Positions 8,370 through 15,313 of a stretch of DNA of 64,000 nucleotides are shown one piece after another (the first letter of the stretch is position 1; every line of letters starts with the position of its first letter). The notes below the pieces were generated by a model, which was given only the letters and a program-made list of their open reading frames with translations, ran no database searches and had not been told where the DNA came from. Source of the DNA: Streptomyces sp. NBC_00083 (GTDB lineage: Bacteria > Actinomycetota > Actinomycetes > Streptomycetales > Streptomycetaceae). The translations under genes and the position numbers were made by a program. The stretch covers positions 434,001 to 498,000 of the forward strand of contig NZ_JAPELY010000004.1 in the NCBI RefSeq assembly GCF_026343295.1, given 5' to 3'.

Positions 8370-8993
8370 ATGCACCATGACGCGCCCACGGTCGGGTTCG
8401 ACCTCGATATGACCCTCATCGACTCCCGGCCCGGCATCCACGCCGTCTACCAGGAGCTTTCCGCCGCGACCGGGACGTACATCGACGCCGACCAGGCTGT
8501 CAGCCGGCTCGGGCCGCCGCTCGACTGGGAGCTGCGGCACTGGTTCCCCGAGGAGCTCATCGCGGAGATGGTCCTCCAATACCGTGAGATCTACCCCACA
8601 CGCGCGATCCTGCCCACGCCCGCGCTGCCCGGCGCCGCCGACGCGGTGCGCGCGGTGCAGGAGCTGGGTGGCCGGGCCGTCGTCGTCACCGCGAAGAACG
8701 CGCCGCAGGCCAGGCTCCACCTCGACCACCTCGGCATCGAGCCGGACGAGGTCGTCGGCGGCCTGTGGGCGGAGGCCAAGGCGGTCGCGCTGCGCGAGCA
8801 CGAGGCGTCGGTGTACGTCGGCGACCACCTCGGCGATGTGCTCGGGGCGCGCGCCGCGGGCGCCGTCTCGGTCGCGGTGTCGACCGGCCCGATCTCCGCG
8901 GACGAGCTGCGCGCGGCCGGCGCGGACGTCGTCCTCGACGATCTGACGTCATTTCCGGCCTGGTTGAAGGGTTACGCCGCCGAACGCGCTTGA
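8370..8993 (+). CDS. HAD-family phosphatase (phosphoglycolate phosphatase-like)
   Basis: A 207-residue protein. Motif I is FDLDMTLIDS (nucleophile Asp near residue 11, D-x-D-x-T), motif II is VVVTAKN near 107, and motif III/IV is YVGDHLGDVLGARAAG near 150. A small helical cap lies between motifs I and II, as in subclass I enzymes. The start is ATG 8370, the last in-frame Met before the catalytic motif. It probably hydrolyses a small phosphomonoester in the cytoplasm; the substrate is not deducible. It stands alone, followed by a hairpin shared with a convergent gene. Confidence 0.85.
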   Translation: MHHDAPTVGFDLDMTLIDSRPGIHAVYQELSAATGTYIDADQAVSRLGPPLDWELRHWFPEELIAEMVLQYREIYPTRAILPTPALPGAADAVRAVQELGGRAVVVTAKNAPQARLHLDHLGIEPDEVVGGLWAEAKAVALREHEASVYVGDHLGDVLGARAAGAVSVAVSTGPISADELRAAGADVVLDDLTSFPAWLKGYAAERA

Positions 8994-8995
8994 CA

Positions 8996-9025
8996 GCCCG
9001 GCTCGCACTTTCGTGCGGACCGGGC
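8996..9025. terminator. bidirectional hairpin
   Basis: Arms GCCCGGCTCGCAC and GTGCGGACCGGGC pair with two mismatches around a short TTTC loop. It lies between the stops of the HAD gene and the convergent small membrane gene and could serve both. Confidence 0.65.
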
Positions 9026-9059
9026 CGCTCCGGCCGCCCCGGCAGGCGGAACGCGTCGT

Positions 9060-9314
9060 TCAGGCGCGGGCCTGGCGGCGCTGCTCCGCGATGCCCAGGA
9101 GCACGCCCGCCCCGGCGATCAGGAAGCCGACGCCCATCAGCATGCAGATCAGATAGGCGATCGACGGGAACGGGGTCGTGTGCAGGAACAGCGGCGCCAC
9201 CGTGACCAGCGTGGCGAGCGCGCCGATGAAGAAGACGACGGCGCCGACGCGAACCAGCCGATCACCGGTGGTGGGGGCGGAACGGTCGGTCTTGGCCTGG
9301 GTTTCGGTACTCAC
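9060..9314 (-). CDS. small two-helix membrane protein
   Basis: An 84-residue protein with a charged N-terminus (MSTETQAKTDR) and two hydrophobic segments: VGAVVFFIGALATLVTVAPL near residue 24, and a second near 52 (IAYLICMLMGVGFLIAGAGV). The tail is basic (EQRRQARA). Such small integral membrane proteins are common in Streptomyces and remain uncharacterised. GTG start; the ribosome site is weak (GGCGGG directly upstream). It is divergent from the cold-shock gene. I do not recognise a function. Confidence 0.7.
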   Translation of the reverse strand: MSTETQAKTDRSAPTTGDRLVRVGAVVFFIGALATLVTVAPLFLHTTPFPSIAYLICMLMGVGFLIAGAGVLLGIAEQRRQARA

Positions 9315-9492
9315 CCCGCCAGGGTAGTTCCCAGCACGTAAGGACAGGCCGGGACGTCTTGTCAGCAGCCCCTGGGCGATTAGCCTTGGTGTCGGCGGGT
9401 CGGCTGACGACCCGCTGCACTGCTATCCAGAGCGGTTTCTTCGGTTTTTCGGCGCCCCGCACCCAACGACGAGTACGAGGACGAGGACAGAC

Positions 9493-9876
9493 GTGCCTAC
9501 CGGCAAGGTCAAGTGGTTCAACAGCGAGAAGGGCTTCGGCTTCCTCTCCCGGGACGACGGCGGCGACGTCTTCGTCCACTCCTCGGTGCTCCCCGCCGGG
9601 GTCGAGGCGCTCAAGCCCGGACAGCGCGTCGAGTTCGGTGTCGTCGCCGGGCAGCGCGGCGACCAGGCCCTCTCCGTCACGGTCCTCGACCCGGCCCCCT
9701 CGGTGGCCGCGGCCCAGCGCCGCAAGCCCGATGAACTGGCCTCCATCGTGCAGGACTTGACCACTCTCCTCGAGAACATCACGCCGATGCTGGAGAAGGG
9801 CCGCTACCCCGACAAGGCGGCGGGCAAGAAGATCGGCGGCCTGCTGCGGGCCGTCGCCGACCAGCTGGACGTCTGA
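9493..9876 (+). CDS. cold-shock domain protein with C-terminal extension
   Basis: 127 residues. The first 65 form a typical cold-shock domain, with the RNP1-type sequence KGFGFLSRDDG near residue 12 and the RNP2-type DVFVHSSVL near 25, so it binds single-stranded RNA or DNA. Unlike classic 67-residue CspA proteins it continues with about 60 mostly helical residues (ELASIVQDLTTLLENITPML...IGGLLRAVADQLDV). The start is GTG 9493. The upstream gap (9315-9492) is long enough for a leader RNA, as is usual for cold-shock genes, but no specific element is recognisable. A hairpin follows. Confidence 0.9.
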   Translation: MPTGKVKWFNSEKGFGFLSRDDGGDVFVHSSVLPAGVEALKPGQRVEFGVVAGQRGDQALSVTVLDPAPSVAAAQRRKPDELASIVQDLTTLLENITPMLEKGRYPDKAAGKKIGGLLRAVADQLDV

Positions 9877-9877
9877 G

Positions 9878-9915
9878 CCGGACCCACGGGCGTCACCCGC
9901 CCCCGCGCGGTCCGG
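9878..9915. terminator. hairpin between cold-shock and mqnD genes
   Basis: CCGGACC (9878-9884) pairs exactly with GGTCCGG (9909-9915), enclosing a second CGGGCG...CGCCCG-type stem. It is placed between two convergent stops, so it can act in both directions. Confidence 0.6.
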
Positions 9916-9933
9916 TGGCCGCCGGAGCCCGCT

Positions 9934-10788
9934 CTAGTGATCGAACGACAGCGCGTCGCGGCTCAGCGCGGGGACGAGCCCCTCGGCCGCGGCGCGGGTC
10001 AGCAGCCCGCGCACCGCGGCGTAGCCGTCCTCGCCGAGGTCGGCGGTGAACTCATTGACGTACAGCCCGATGTGGCGGTCGGCCACCGTCGGGTCCATCT
10101 CCTGGGCGTGCTCGCGCACGTAGGGCCTCGACGCCTCGGGGTCGTCCCAGGCGAGCCGCACGGAGGCGCGGGCGGAGTCGGCGAGCCGCCGCAGCGTGTC
10201 CGGGCCGAGCGAGCGCTTGGCGATGATCGCGCCGAGCGGGATGGGAAGCCCGGTCGTCGCCTCCCAGTGCTGCCCCATGTCGGCGAGGCAGTGCAGGTCG
10301 TAGTCCTGGTAGGTGAAGCGGGCCTCGTGGATGACGAGCCCGGCGTCGACCTTGCCGTCGCGCACCGCGGGCATGATCTCGTGGAACGGCATGACGACGA
10401 CCTCGCCGACCCCGCCCGGCACGACGTCCGCGGCCCAGAGGCGGAACAGCAGGTACGCCGTCGACTTCTCGCTCGGCACGGCCACCGTCCTGCCGGTGAG
10501 GTCCACGCCCGCCTCCCGGGTGAGGACCAGCGGCCCGCAGCCCCGGCCGAGCGCGCCGCCGCACGGCAGCAGCGCGTACTCGTCGAGGACCCACGGCAGC
10601 ACCGCGTACGACACCTTGAGCACGTCGAACTCGCCGCGCTCGGCCATGCCGTTGGTGATGTCGATGTCCGCGAAGGTGACGTCGAGGGCGGGCGCGCCCG
10701 GCACCCGGCCGTGCGCCCACGCGTCGAAGACGAAGGTGTCGTTCGGACAGGGGGAGAAGGCGATCTTCAGCGCCGGTTCAGTGCTCAT
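9934..10788 (-). CDS. mqnD: 1,4-dihydroxy-6-naphthoate synthase (MqnD)
   Basis: A 284-residue enzyme of the futalosine route to menaquinone; it turns cyclic dehypoxanthine futalosine into 1,4-dihydroxy-6-naphthoate. The fold is of the periplasmic-binding type but there is no signal peptide. Diagnostic stretches are AFSPCPNDTFVFDAW near residue 10, DITNGMAERGEFDVLKVSY near 43, and GLVIHEARFTYQ near 155, holding the conserved His. ATG start at 10788 lies inside the end of mqnB (11-bp overlap), so the two are translationally coupled. mqnA and mqnC are not in this window; in Streptomyces they are usually elsewhere. Confidence 0.95.
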   Translation of the reverse strand: MSTEPALKIAFSPCPNDTFVFDAWAHGRVPGAPALDVTFADIDITNGMAERGEFDVLKVSYAVLPWVLDEYALLPCGGALGRGCGPLVLTREAGVDLTGRTVAVPSEKSTAYLLFRLWAADVVPGGVGEVVVMPFHEIMPAVRDGKVDAGLVIHEARFTYQDYDLHCLADMGQHWEATTGLPIPLGAIIAKRSLGPDTLRRLADSARASVRLAWDDPEASRPYVREHAQEMDPTVADRHIGLYVNEFTADLGEDGYAAVRGLLTRAAAEGLVPALSRDALSFDH

Positions 10789-11524
10789 GTGTCGTCCAAC
10801 TCTCCAATACGGGTGGGAGCTTCCCGAAGGCGCCGGTGAGGGCGGCGAGCGCGTCGCCGATCCGCCAGGCCGAACGGTCGCGCGGGCCGACCTCGTTGGA
10901 GATCGCGCGGATTTCCAGGACCGGGAGGCCGTACTGGTCGGCGGCCTCGGCGACGCCGAAGCCCTCCATCGCCTCGGCGACGGCGCGCGGGTGGCCGGCG
11001 AGGAGCGCGGCGGCGCGCTCGGCGGTGCCGGTGGCGGTCGTCACGGTGAGGATGGTGCCGAGCGCCGCGCCCAGGGCCTCGGTCGCGCGCCGGCCGAGCG
11101 CGCCGGGTACGGGCACCTCGTGGCGGCCGAAGCCCAGCTCGGCGACGGGGATGAAGCCCTCCGGGGAGCCGGCGCCCAGGTCGGCGGCGACGATCCGCGA
11201 GGACACGACGAGCGAGCCGAGCGGCGCGGCGCCGGGGAAGCCCCCGCCGATGCCGGCCGACACCACCAGGTCGTAGCCGGGACCGCGGCCGAGGGCCAGA
11301 GCGGTGCCGGCGGCAGCGGCCGCGGGGCCGACGCCCGCCGGGTACACGTGGATCTCGTGTCCCGCGCGGCCGTACCGGATCAGCGGCGACGGGACGGACC
11401 CGGGCGCGGTGTGCACGGCGCGCCGGACGAACTCCTCGCCCAGGCGCGCGTATCCGGCTGCGGCGAGACCGGCGGCGACGGAGTCCGCCTCCGCCGCCAC
11501 CGCGGTCGCGACCAGGACGCGCAT
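10778..11524 (-). CDS. mqnB: futalosine hydrolase (MqnB)
   Basis: 248 residues, nucleoside phosphorylase/hydrolase fold. It cleaves futalosine to dehypoxanthinyl futalosine and hypoxanthine in menaquinone synthesis. Motifs: IHVYPAGVGPAAAAAGTAL near residue 52, the phosphorylase glycine motif VVSAGIGGGFPGAAPLGS near 83, and AEAMEGFGVAEAADQYGLP near 190 (Met-Glu of the ribose site). The start is ATG ending at 11524. It is the first gene of a two-gene unit with mqnD. Only the pathway's second and last dedicated steps are encoded here. Confidence 0.93.
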   Translation of the reverse strand: MRVLVATAVAAEADSVAAGLAAAGYARLGEEFVRRAVHTAPGSVPSPLIRYGRAGHEIHVYPAGVGPAAAAAGTALALGRGPGYDLVVSAGIGGGFPGAAPLGSLVVSSRIVAADLGAGSPEGFIPVAELGFGRHEVPVPGALGRRATEALGAALGTILTVTTATGTAERAAALLAGHPRAVAEAMEGFGVAEAADQYGLPVLEIRAISNEVGPRDRSAWRIGDALAALTGAFGKLPPVLESWTTHEH

Positions 11525-11540
11525 CAGGCGGGGCCCACGC

Positions 11541-12035
11541 TCAGGAGTTGGTGCGCTTGAGCGTGAAGCTCCAGACCGACTCGGGCTTGTTGTCCTTGTT
11601 GACCTGCACGATGCTGACCTTCTTCTCCTTCGGCGTGGCGCCCTGGCCACCCGTCGAGAAGACATCGGCGTTGGGGAAGCTCCGGTAGGTCTGCGAGGAG
11701 GCCTCGGTGATCGGGCTGCCGTCGAGCAGCGCGATCCACTTGCTGCCGTTCTCGACGACCTTGGGGTCGACGCCGAGCCGCAGGGTCGAGCCGGGCGCGT
11801 AGTCGATCGACTTCGCGTCCTTGACGCCGCTGAGGCAGCTGGTGAGCTTGTCGTCGGCGAGCGGCTTGCCGTCACCGCGGCAGGACGCCTCGGTGTTGAC
11901 GGAGTTTGTGCCGACCGTCACGGTCGCGAGAGGCGTCGGCTTGTCGCAGGCGGAGAGGACGAGGAGTCCGGCGGAGGCGGCGGCGAGTGCGAAGCCGGCC
12001 CGGCGGGTCCTACCGGAAGTGAACGCAACGGTCAT
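11541..12035 (-). CDS. secreted lipoprotein, DUF2771-like
   Basis: A 164-residue protein with a lipoprotein signal peptide: basic RTRRAGF, hydrophobic core, then lipobox LSAC with Cys near residue 30. The mature part starts KPTPLATVTVGTNSVNTEA and includes two Cys (SCRGDG, SCLSG) that could form a disulfide, followed by a beta-rich domain ending in SVWSFTLKRTNS. I recognise this as resembling the DUF2771 lipoproteins of Streptomyces; their role is unknown. It ends 16 bp upstream of the mqnB start and may be in the same transcript. Confidence 0.75.
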   Translation of the reverse strand: MTVAFTSGRTRRAGFALAAASAGLLVLSACDKPTPLATVTVGTNSVNTEASCRGDGKPLADDKLTSCLSGVKDAKSIDYAPGSTLRLGVDPKVVENGSKWIALLDGSPITEASSQTYRSFPNADVFSTGGQGATPKEKKVSIVQVNKDNKPESVWSFTLKRTNS

Positions 12036-12127
12036 GGACCGAAGGCTATCGGTCGCCCCCGGCCACGCCGCGCGGGGGTGTGGCGCGCCGCGTCGGTGTT
12101 GCCCCGGGGCGCGGTCGCGCCACCGCG

Positions 12128-13483
12128 TCAGGCCACCCGTGGCCGGGGTGTGCCCCGGCGCGCCGCGCCCAGCAGGCCCCGGACGGAGACGACCGCGCCG
12201 AGCGCGAGCAGGGCGGAGGCCACCGACATGCCGAGGATCCCGTTGAGCGGCAGCGCGATGCCGATGGCGCCGCCGAGCACCCACGCCATTTGGAGCAGCG
12301 TCTCGGAACGGGCGAACGCGGAGGTGCGGACCTCCTCCGGCACGTCGCGCTGGATCATCGCGTCGAGGGACAGCTTGGCCAGGGCCTGGGTGAGGCCGGC
12401 GGTGGCGCCGAGCACCGCGACCATCGGGCCGCTGAAGAACGCCGCGGCGAGAACGGCGGCGCCCAGGGCGATGGTCAGCATCGTCACGATCAGGACCTCG
12501 GGCCCGCGCGCCTTGAGCAGCGAGCCGACCGCCGTGCCCAGCGCGTTGCCGACGCCCGCCGACACCCCGACGATGCCGAGCGAGACGGCGGCGCTCTGCC
12601 CGGCCAGGGGGTGCTCGCGCAGCAGGAACGCCAGGAAGAAGATCAGGAACCCGGACAGGGCGCGCAGCGCGGCATTGGCGTACAGACCGTTCTGCACGGA
12701 CACGCCGACCGTACGTAGGCTCGGCTTGCGGCCCTCGCGGTCCAGGAGCGTCGCCTTGGTCTCGCCCTTCGCCGAGTCGACCTTGTGGGGCAGCGTGAAG
12801 GCCAGGAACGTACCCCCGGCGAAGACACAGAACGCCGCGTAGAGCGGCCACGCCGGCCCGACGCGGGAGAGCCCGGCCCCGATGGGGGCGGCGATGCCGG
12901 TGGCGAGGAGACCGGCGAGGGTGACCCGCGAATTCGCCTTCACGAGGGAGAAGCGCGGTGGCAGCAGCCGGGGCACGACGGCGCTGCGCACCACTCCGTA
13001 CGCCTTCGAGGCGACCAGCACGCCGAGCGCGGCGGGATACAGCTCAAGGCCGCCGGTGGCGACCGCGCCCGACATGGTGAGGGCGAGCAGCGCGCGGGCC
13101 AGCATCGCGCCGGCCATCGCGGCGCGGCGGCCGTGCGGCATCCGGTCGAGCAGCGGGCCGATCACCGGCGCCAGGAGGGTGAACGGCGCCATCGTGATCG
13201 CCAGGTAGAGCGCGACACGGCCGCGTGCCTGATCCGTCGGTACGGAGAAGAACACGGTCGAGGCGAGCGCCACGGTGATCAGGACGTCACCCGCGCCGTT
13301 CACCGCGTGCAGTTCGATCAGTTTGCCGAGCCCCGACTCACCCGCGCCGTGCGCATGGGTGGCTTTTCTGATCGATCGCGCCGTCCCCGAGAAGGGAGCG
13401 CGCAGGGCGTGACCGACCGACCGCACCGCCCTGCGGAAGCGGCCCGACCCGTCCCAAGACCCCGACGACCTTGCGGTTGTCAC
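12128..13483 (-). CDS. MFS transporter
   Basis: About 451 residues with 12 predicted hydrophobic helices. The helix 2-3 loop motif is seen as GPLLDRMPHGRRAAM near residue 108. The cytoplasmic N-terminus is basic (RFRRAVRSVGHALRAPF). Pattern and gene size fit the efflux branch of the major facilitator superfamily (MFS_1); no substrate can be assigned. The chosen start is GTG ending at 13483 (VTTARSSGS); the ribosome site is poor and the true start could lie a few codons away. It lies upstream of the lipoprotein and mqnB on the same strand, 92 bp apart. Confidence 0.8.
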   Translation of the reverse strand: MTTARSSGSWDGSGRFRRAVRSVGHALRAPFSGTARSIRKATHAHGAGESGLGKLIELHAVNGAGDVLITVALASTVFFSVPTDQARGRVALYLAITMAPFTLLAPVIGPLLDRMPHGRRAAMAGAMLARALLALTMSGAVATGGLELYPAALGVLVASKAYGVVRSAVVPRLLPPRFSLVKANSRVTLAGLLATGIAAPIGAGLSRVGPAWPLYAAFCVFAGGTFLAFTLPHKVDSAKGETKATLLDREGRKPSLRTVGVSVQNGLYANAALRALSGFLIFFLAFLLREHPLAGQSAAVSLGIVGVSAGVGNALGTAVGSLLKARGPEVLIVTMLTIALGAAVLAAAFFSGPMVAVLGATAGLTQALAKLSLDAMIQRDVPEEVRTSAFARSETLLQMAWVLGGAIGIALPLNGILGMSVASALLALGAVVSVRGLLGAARRGTPRPRVA

Positions 13484-13820
13484 CCCGCCATAGTGCCCCA
13501 ACCCCGTCCGACCCGAACCAGGATTCGGACGTGCAGGTGGGCCGGGGGCCCCGAAGGGGGTAGCGTGACAGGCGCGCCGCCCGCGGCTGCCCAAGGCCGC
13601 GCGCCTCTCCGTGATCCCGCAGAATGGGTTGCAGAAGGTGCGCCTCCACGCTCATACGGAGCAGGGGGGACCCCCTTGGTCAGTGAACTGGACAGCCGCT
13701 GGGCAGTTGATCGCTCGGGCGCGGACGTTGACGCGGCCCCCTGGTCCGCTCCGCCCGCCACCCGTACGCATTCGGCTCCCCGGCGCACCCGTGAGACGGC
13801 GTAGGAGAGAAGCGAGACCT
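13484..13820. other. 337-bp divergent gap without a gene
   Basis: This separates the MFS gene (minus) from the DUF3027 gene (plus), so it must hold two promoters. I see a short palindromic GGGGGACCCCC near 13664 and a GTTGATCGCTCGG segment near 13706, but no consensus promoter pair I would defend. Reading frames here have repeat-free but poor coding character. Confidence 0.5.
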
Positions 13821-14732
13821 GTGAGTGCTGCGACGACGCGAAGCCGTACCCCTGACCGCCTGTGCGCCGAGGCGGTCGACCTAGCCCGCGAGGCGGCGGA
13901 GGAAGCCGCCGCGCCCGGGGTGGTCGGCGAGCATGTTGGCCTGATGTCGGAGGGCGACCGGGTCGTCACGCACTTCTTCGAATGCAAGGAGTTCGGCTAC
14001 CGGGGCTGGCGCTGGGCGGTGACCGTCGCGCGTGCCTCCCGCGCCAAGCTGATCACCCTCGACGAGACGGTGCTGCTGCCCGGCCCCGACGCGCTGCAGG
14101 CCCCCGAGTGGGTGCCGTGGAGCGAGCGGCTGCGCCCCGGCGACATGGGCCCCGGCGATCTGCTGCCCACCGAGGCCGACGATCTGCGGCTCGAACCCGG
14201 CTACACGGGTGAGGACGCGCCGCCGCCCAACGCGGTGGTCTCCGAGGAGATGGCCTCGCGGGTCGAGGCGGAGGACGCCGAGCTGGCCGACCGGGACGCC
14301 CCGGTGGGGACGGCGCGCGGGTCCATCGCGGCGGTCGCCGACGAGCTCGGCATGCGCCGGGCGCGGGTGCTGTCGCGGTACGGGCTGCACGCGGCGGCGG
14401 ACCGGTGGGAGGAGTCCTTCGGCGGCAAGACCGCGATGGCTCAGGCGGCGCCGGCCTCCTGTGTGTCCTGCGCGTTCCTCGTGCCGATCGCCGGGTCGCT
14501 CTCCCAGGCGTTCGGTATCTGCGCCAACGAATTCGGTCCTGCGGACGGGCATGTCGTGGCGCTCGACTACGGCTGTGGCGGGCACTCCGAGGCGGCGGTC
14601 ATGCCGAAGCCGCCCCGGCCGGCTGCGCCGGTGCTCGACACGGTGGCGCCGGATCCGTTCGCCCTGCGGCCGGGCTCGGGCGGTTCCGTGCCGGATGCGC
14701 CGGACCCCACGGAAGACCTGGGCCACTCCTGA
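13821..14732 (+). CDS. DUF3027 family protein
   Basis: A 303-residue cytoplasmic protein. It starts GTG 13821 after an AGGAGAG tract and carries VTHFFECKEFGYRGWRW near residue 55, a conserved patch of the actinobacterial DUF3027 family. The middle holds RARVLSRYGLHAAADRW, and near residue 215 a Cys cluster, SCVSCAFLVP...FGICANEF, then YGCGGHSE. These Cys/His residues (C-x-x-C ... C ... C-G-G-H) could bind a metal. Function is unknown. It is the last gene before mosaic repeat block 3. Confidence 0.85.
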   Translation: MSAATTRSRTPDRLCAEAVDLAREAAEEAAAPGVVGEHVGLMSEGDRVVTHFFECKEFGYRGWRWAVTVARASRAKLITLDETVLLPGPDALQAPEWVPWSERLRPGDMGPGDLLPTEADDLRLEPGYTGEDAPPPNAVVSEEMASRVEAEDAELADRDAPVGTARGSIAAVADELGMRRARVLSRYGLHAAADRWEESFGGKTAMAQAAPASCVSCAFLVPIAGSLSQAFGICANEFGPADGHVVALDYGCGGHSEAAVMPKPPRPAAPVLDTVAPDPFALRPGSGGSVPDAPDPTEDLGHS

Positions 14733-14736
14733 CCCC

Positions 14737-14754
14737 GGGCCCCCCGGGGGGCCC
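14737..14754 (+). terminator. 18-bp perfect palindrome after DUF3027
   Basis: GGGCCCCCCGGGGGGCCC, perfect dyad, five bases after the stop codon. It joins directly onto the CCTCAAACGCCGGACGGGCT end of the mosaic repeat, as if the repeat and terminator act together. Confidence 0.6.
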
Positions 14755-15235
14755 TCAAACGCCGGACGGGCTGGGGATGTGCGTGCTGCCCGGCACCCGT
14801 GCCGCTAGGGGCGCGGGGAACTGCGCGAGACGCGGGCACGGTCCGCAGACGTAGGCGGGGTTGCCTGGGGCTCCGCCCCGGACCCCGGTTCGCGCCTTGA
14901 GGGCGCTCGTCCTCAATCGCCGGACGGGCTGAGGTGGCCTTGGCCAGGCACTCTGCCAAGGTCAGCCCACCTGGGGGCGCGGGGAACTGCGCGGGACGCG
15001 GGCACGGTCCGCAGACGAAGGCGGGGTTGCCTGGGGCTCCGCCCCAGACCCCGTTCGCGCCCGAAAGGCGCTCGTCCTCAATCGCCGGACGGGCTGAGGT
15101 GGCCTCGGCCAGGCACCCTGCCAAGAGCAGCCCACCCAGCGGTGGCCCCCGCCAAGCACCCTGCCGAGAGCAACCCACCCAGCGGTGGTCCCCGCCGGGC
15201 ACCCTGACCAGAGGAGTCCGTCCAGGGACACGGGA
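14755..15235 (+). repeat. gene-end mosaic repeat block 3
   Basis: Two near-identical units in plus orientation. Each runs GGGGCGCGGGGAACTGCGCG, GCGGGCACGGTCCGCAGACG, GCGGGGTTGCC, the hairpin TGGGGCTCCGCCCC (14866-14880 and 15032-15046), GACCCC-GTTCGCGCC, GGCGCTCGTCCTCAATCGCC and GGACGGGCTGAGGTGGCC. The CGTCCTCAATC anchors lie 165 bp apart (14909 and 15074). The block ends in a 43-bp tandem array. No gene is plausible here; open frames through it are repeat translations. Confidence 0.9.
15108..15210 (+). repeat. 43-bp tandem repeat, 2.4 units
   Basis: Units start at 15108, 15151 and 15194 with GCC-A-GGCACCCTGCC and continue with GAGCAGCCCACCCAGCGGTGG. The first two match at about 38 of 43 positions; the third breaks off after about 17 bases. 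Confidence 0.8.
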
Positions 15236-15313
15236 TTGCCGGGGTGGGGGCCGGGCGGGGTACCTTCGGGCCGCGGTCCCGGCAACGCGGGGCAGGACAG
15301 AGCGGAGTACGGC

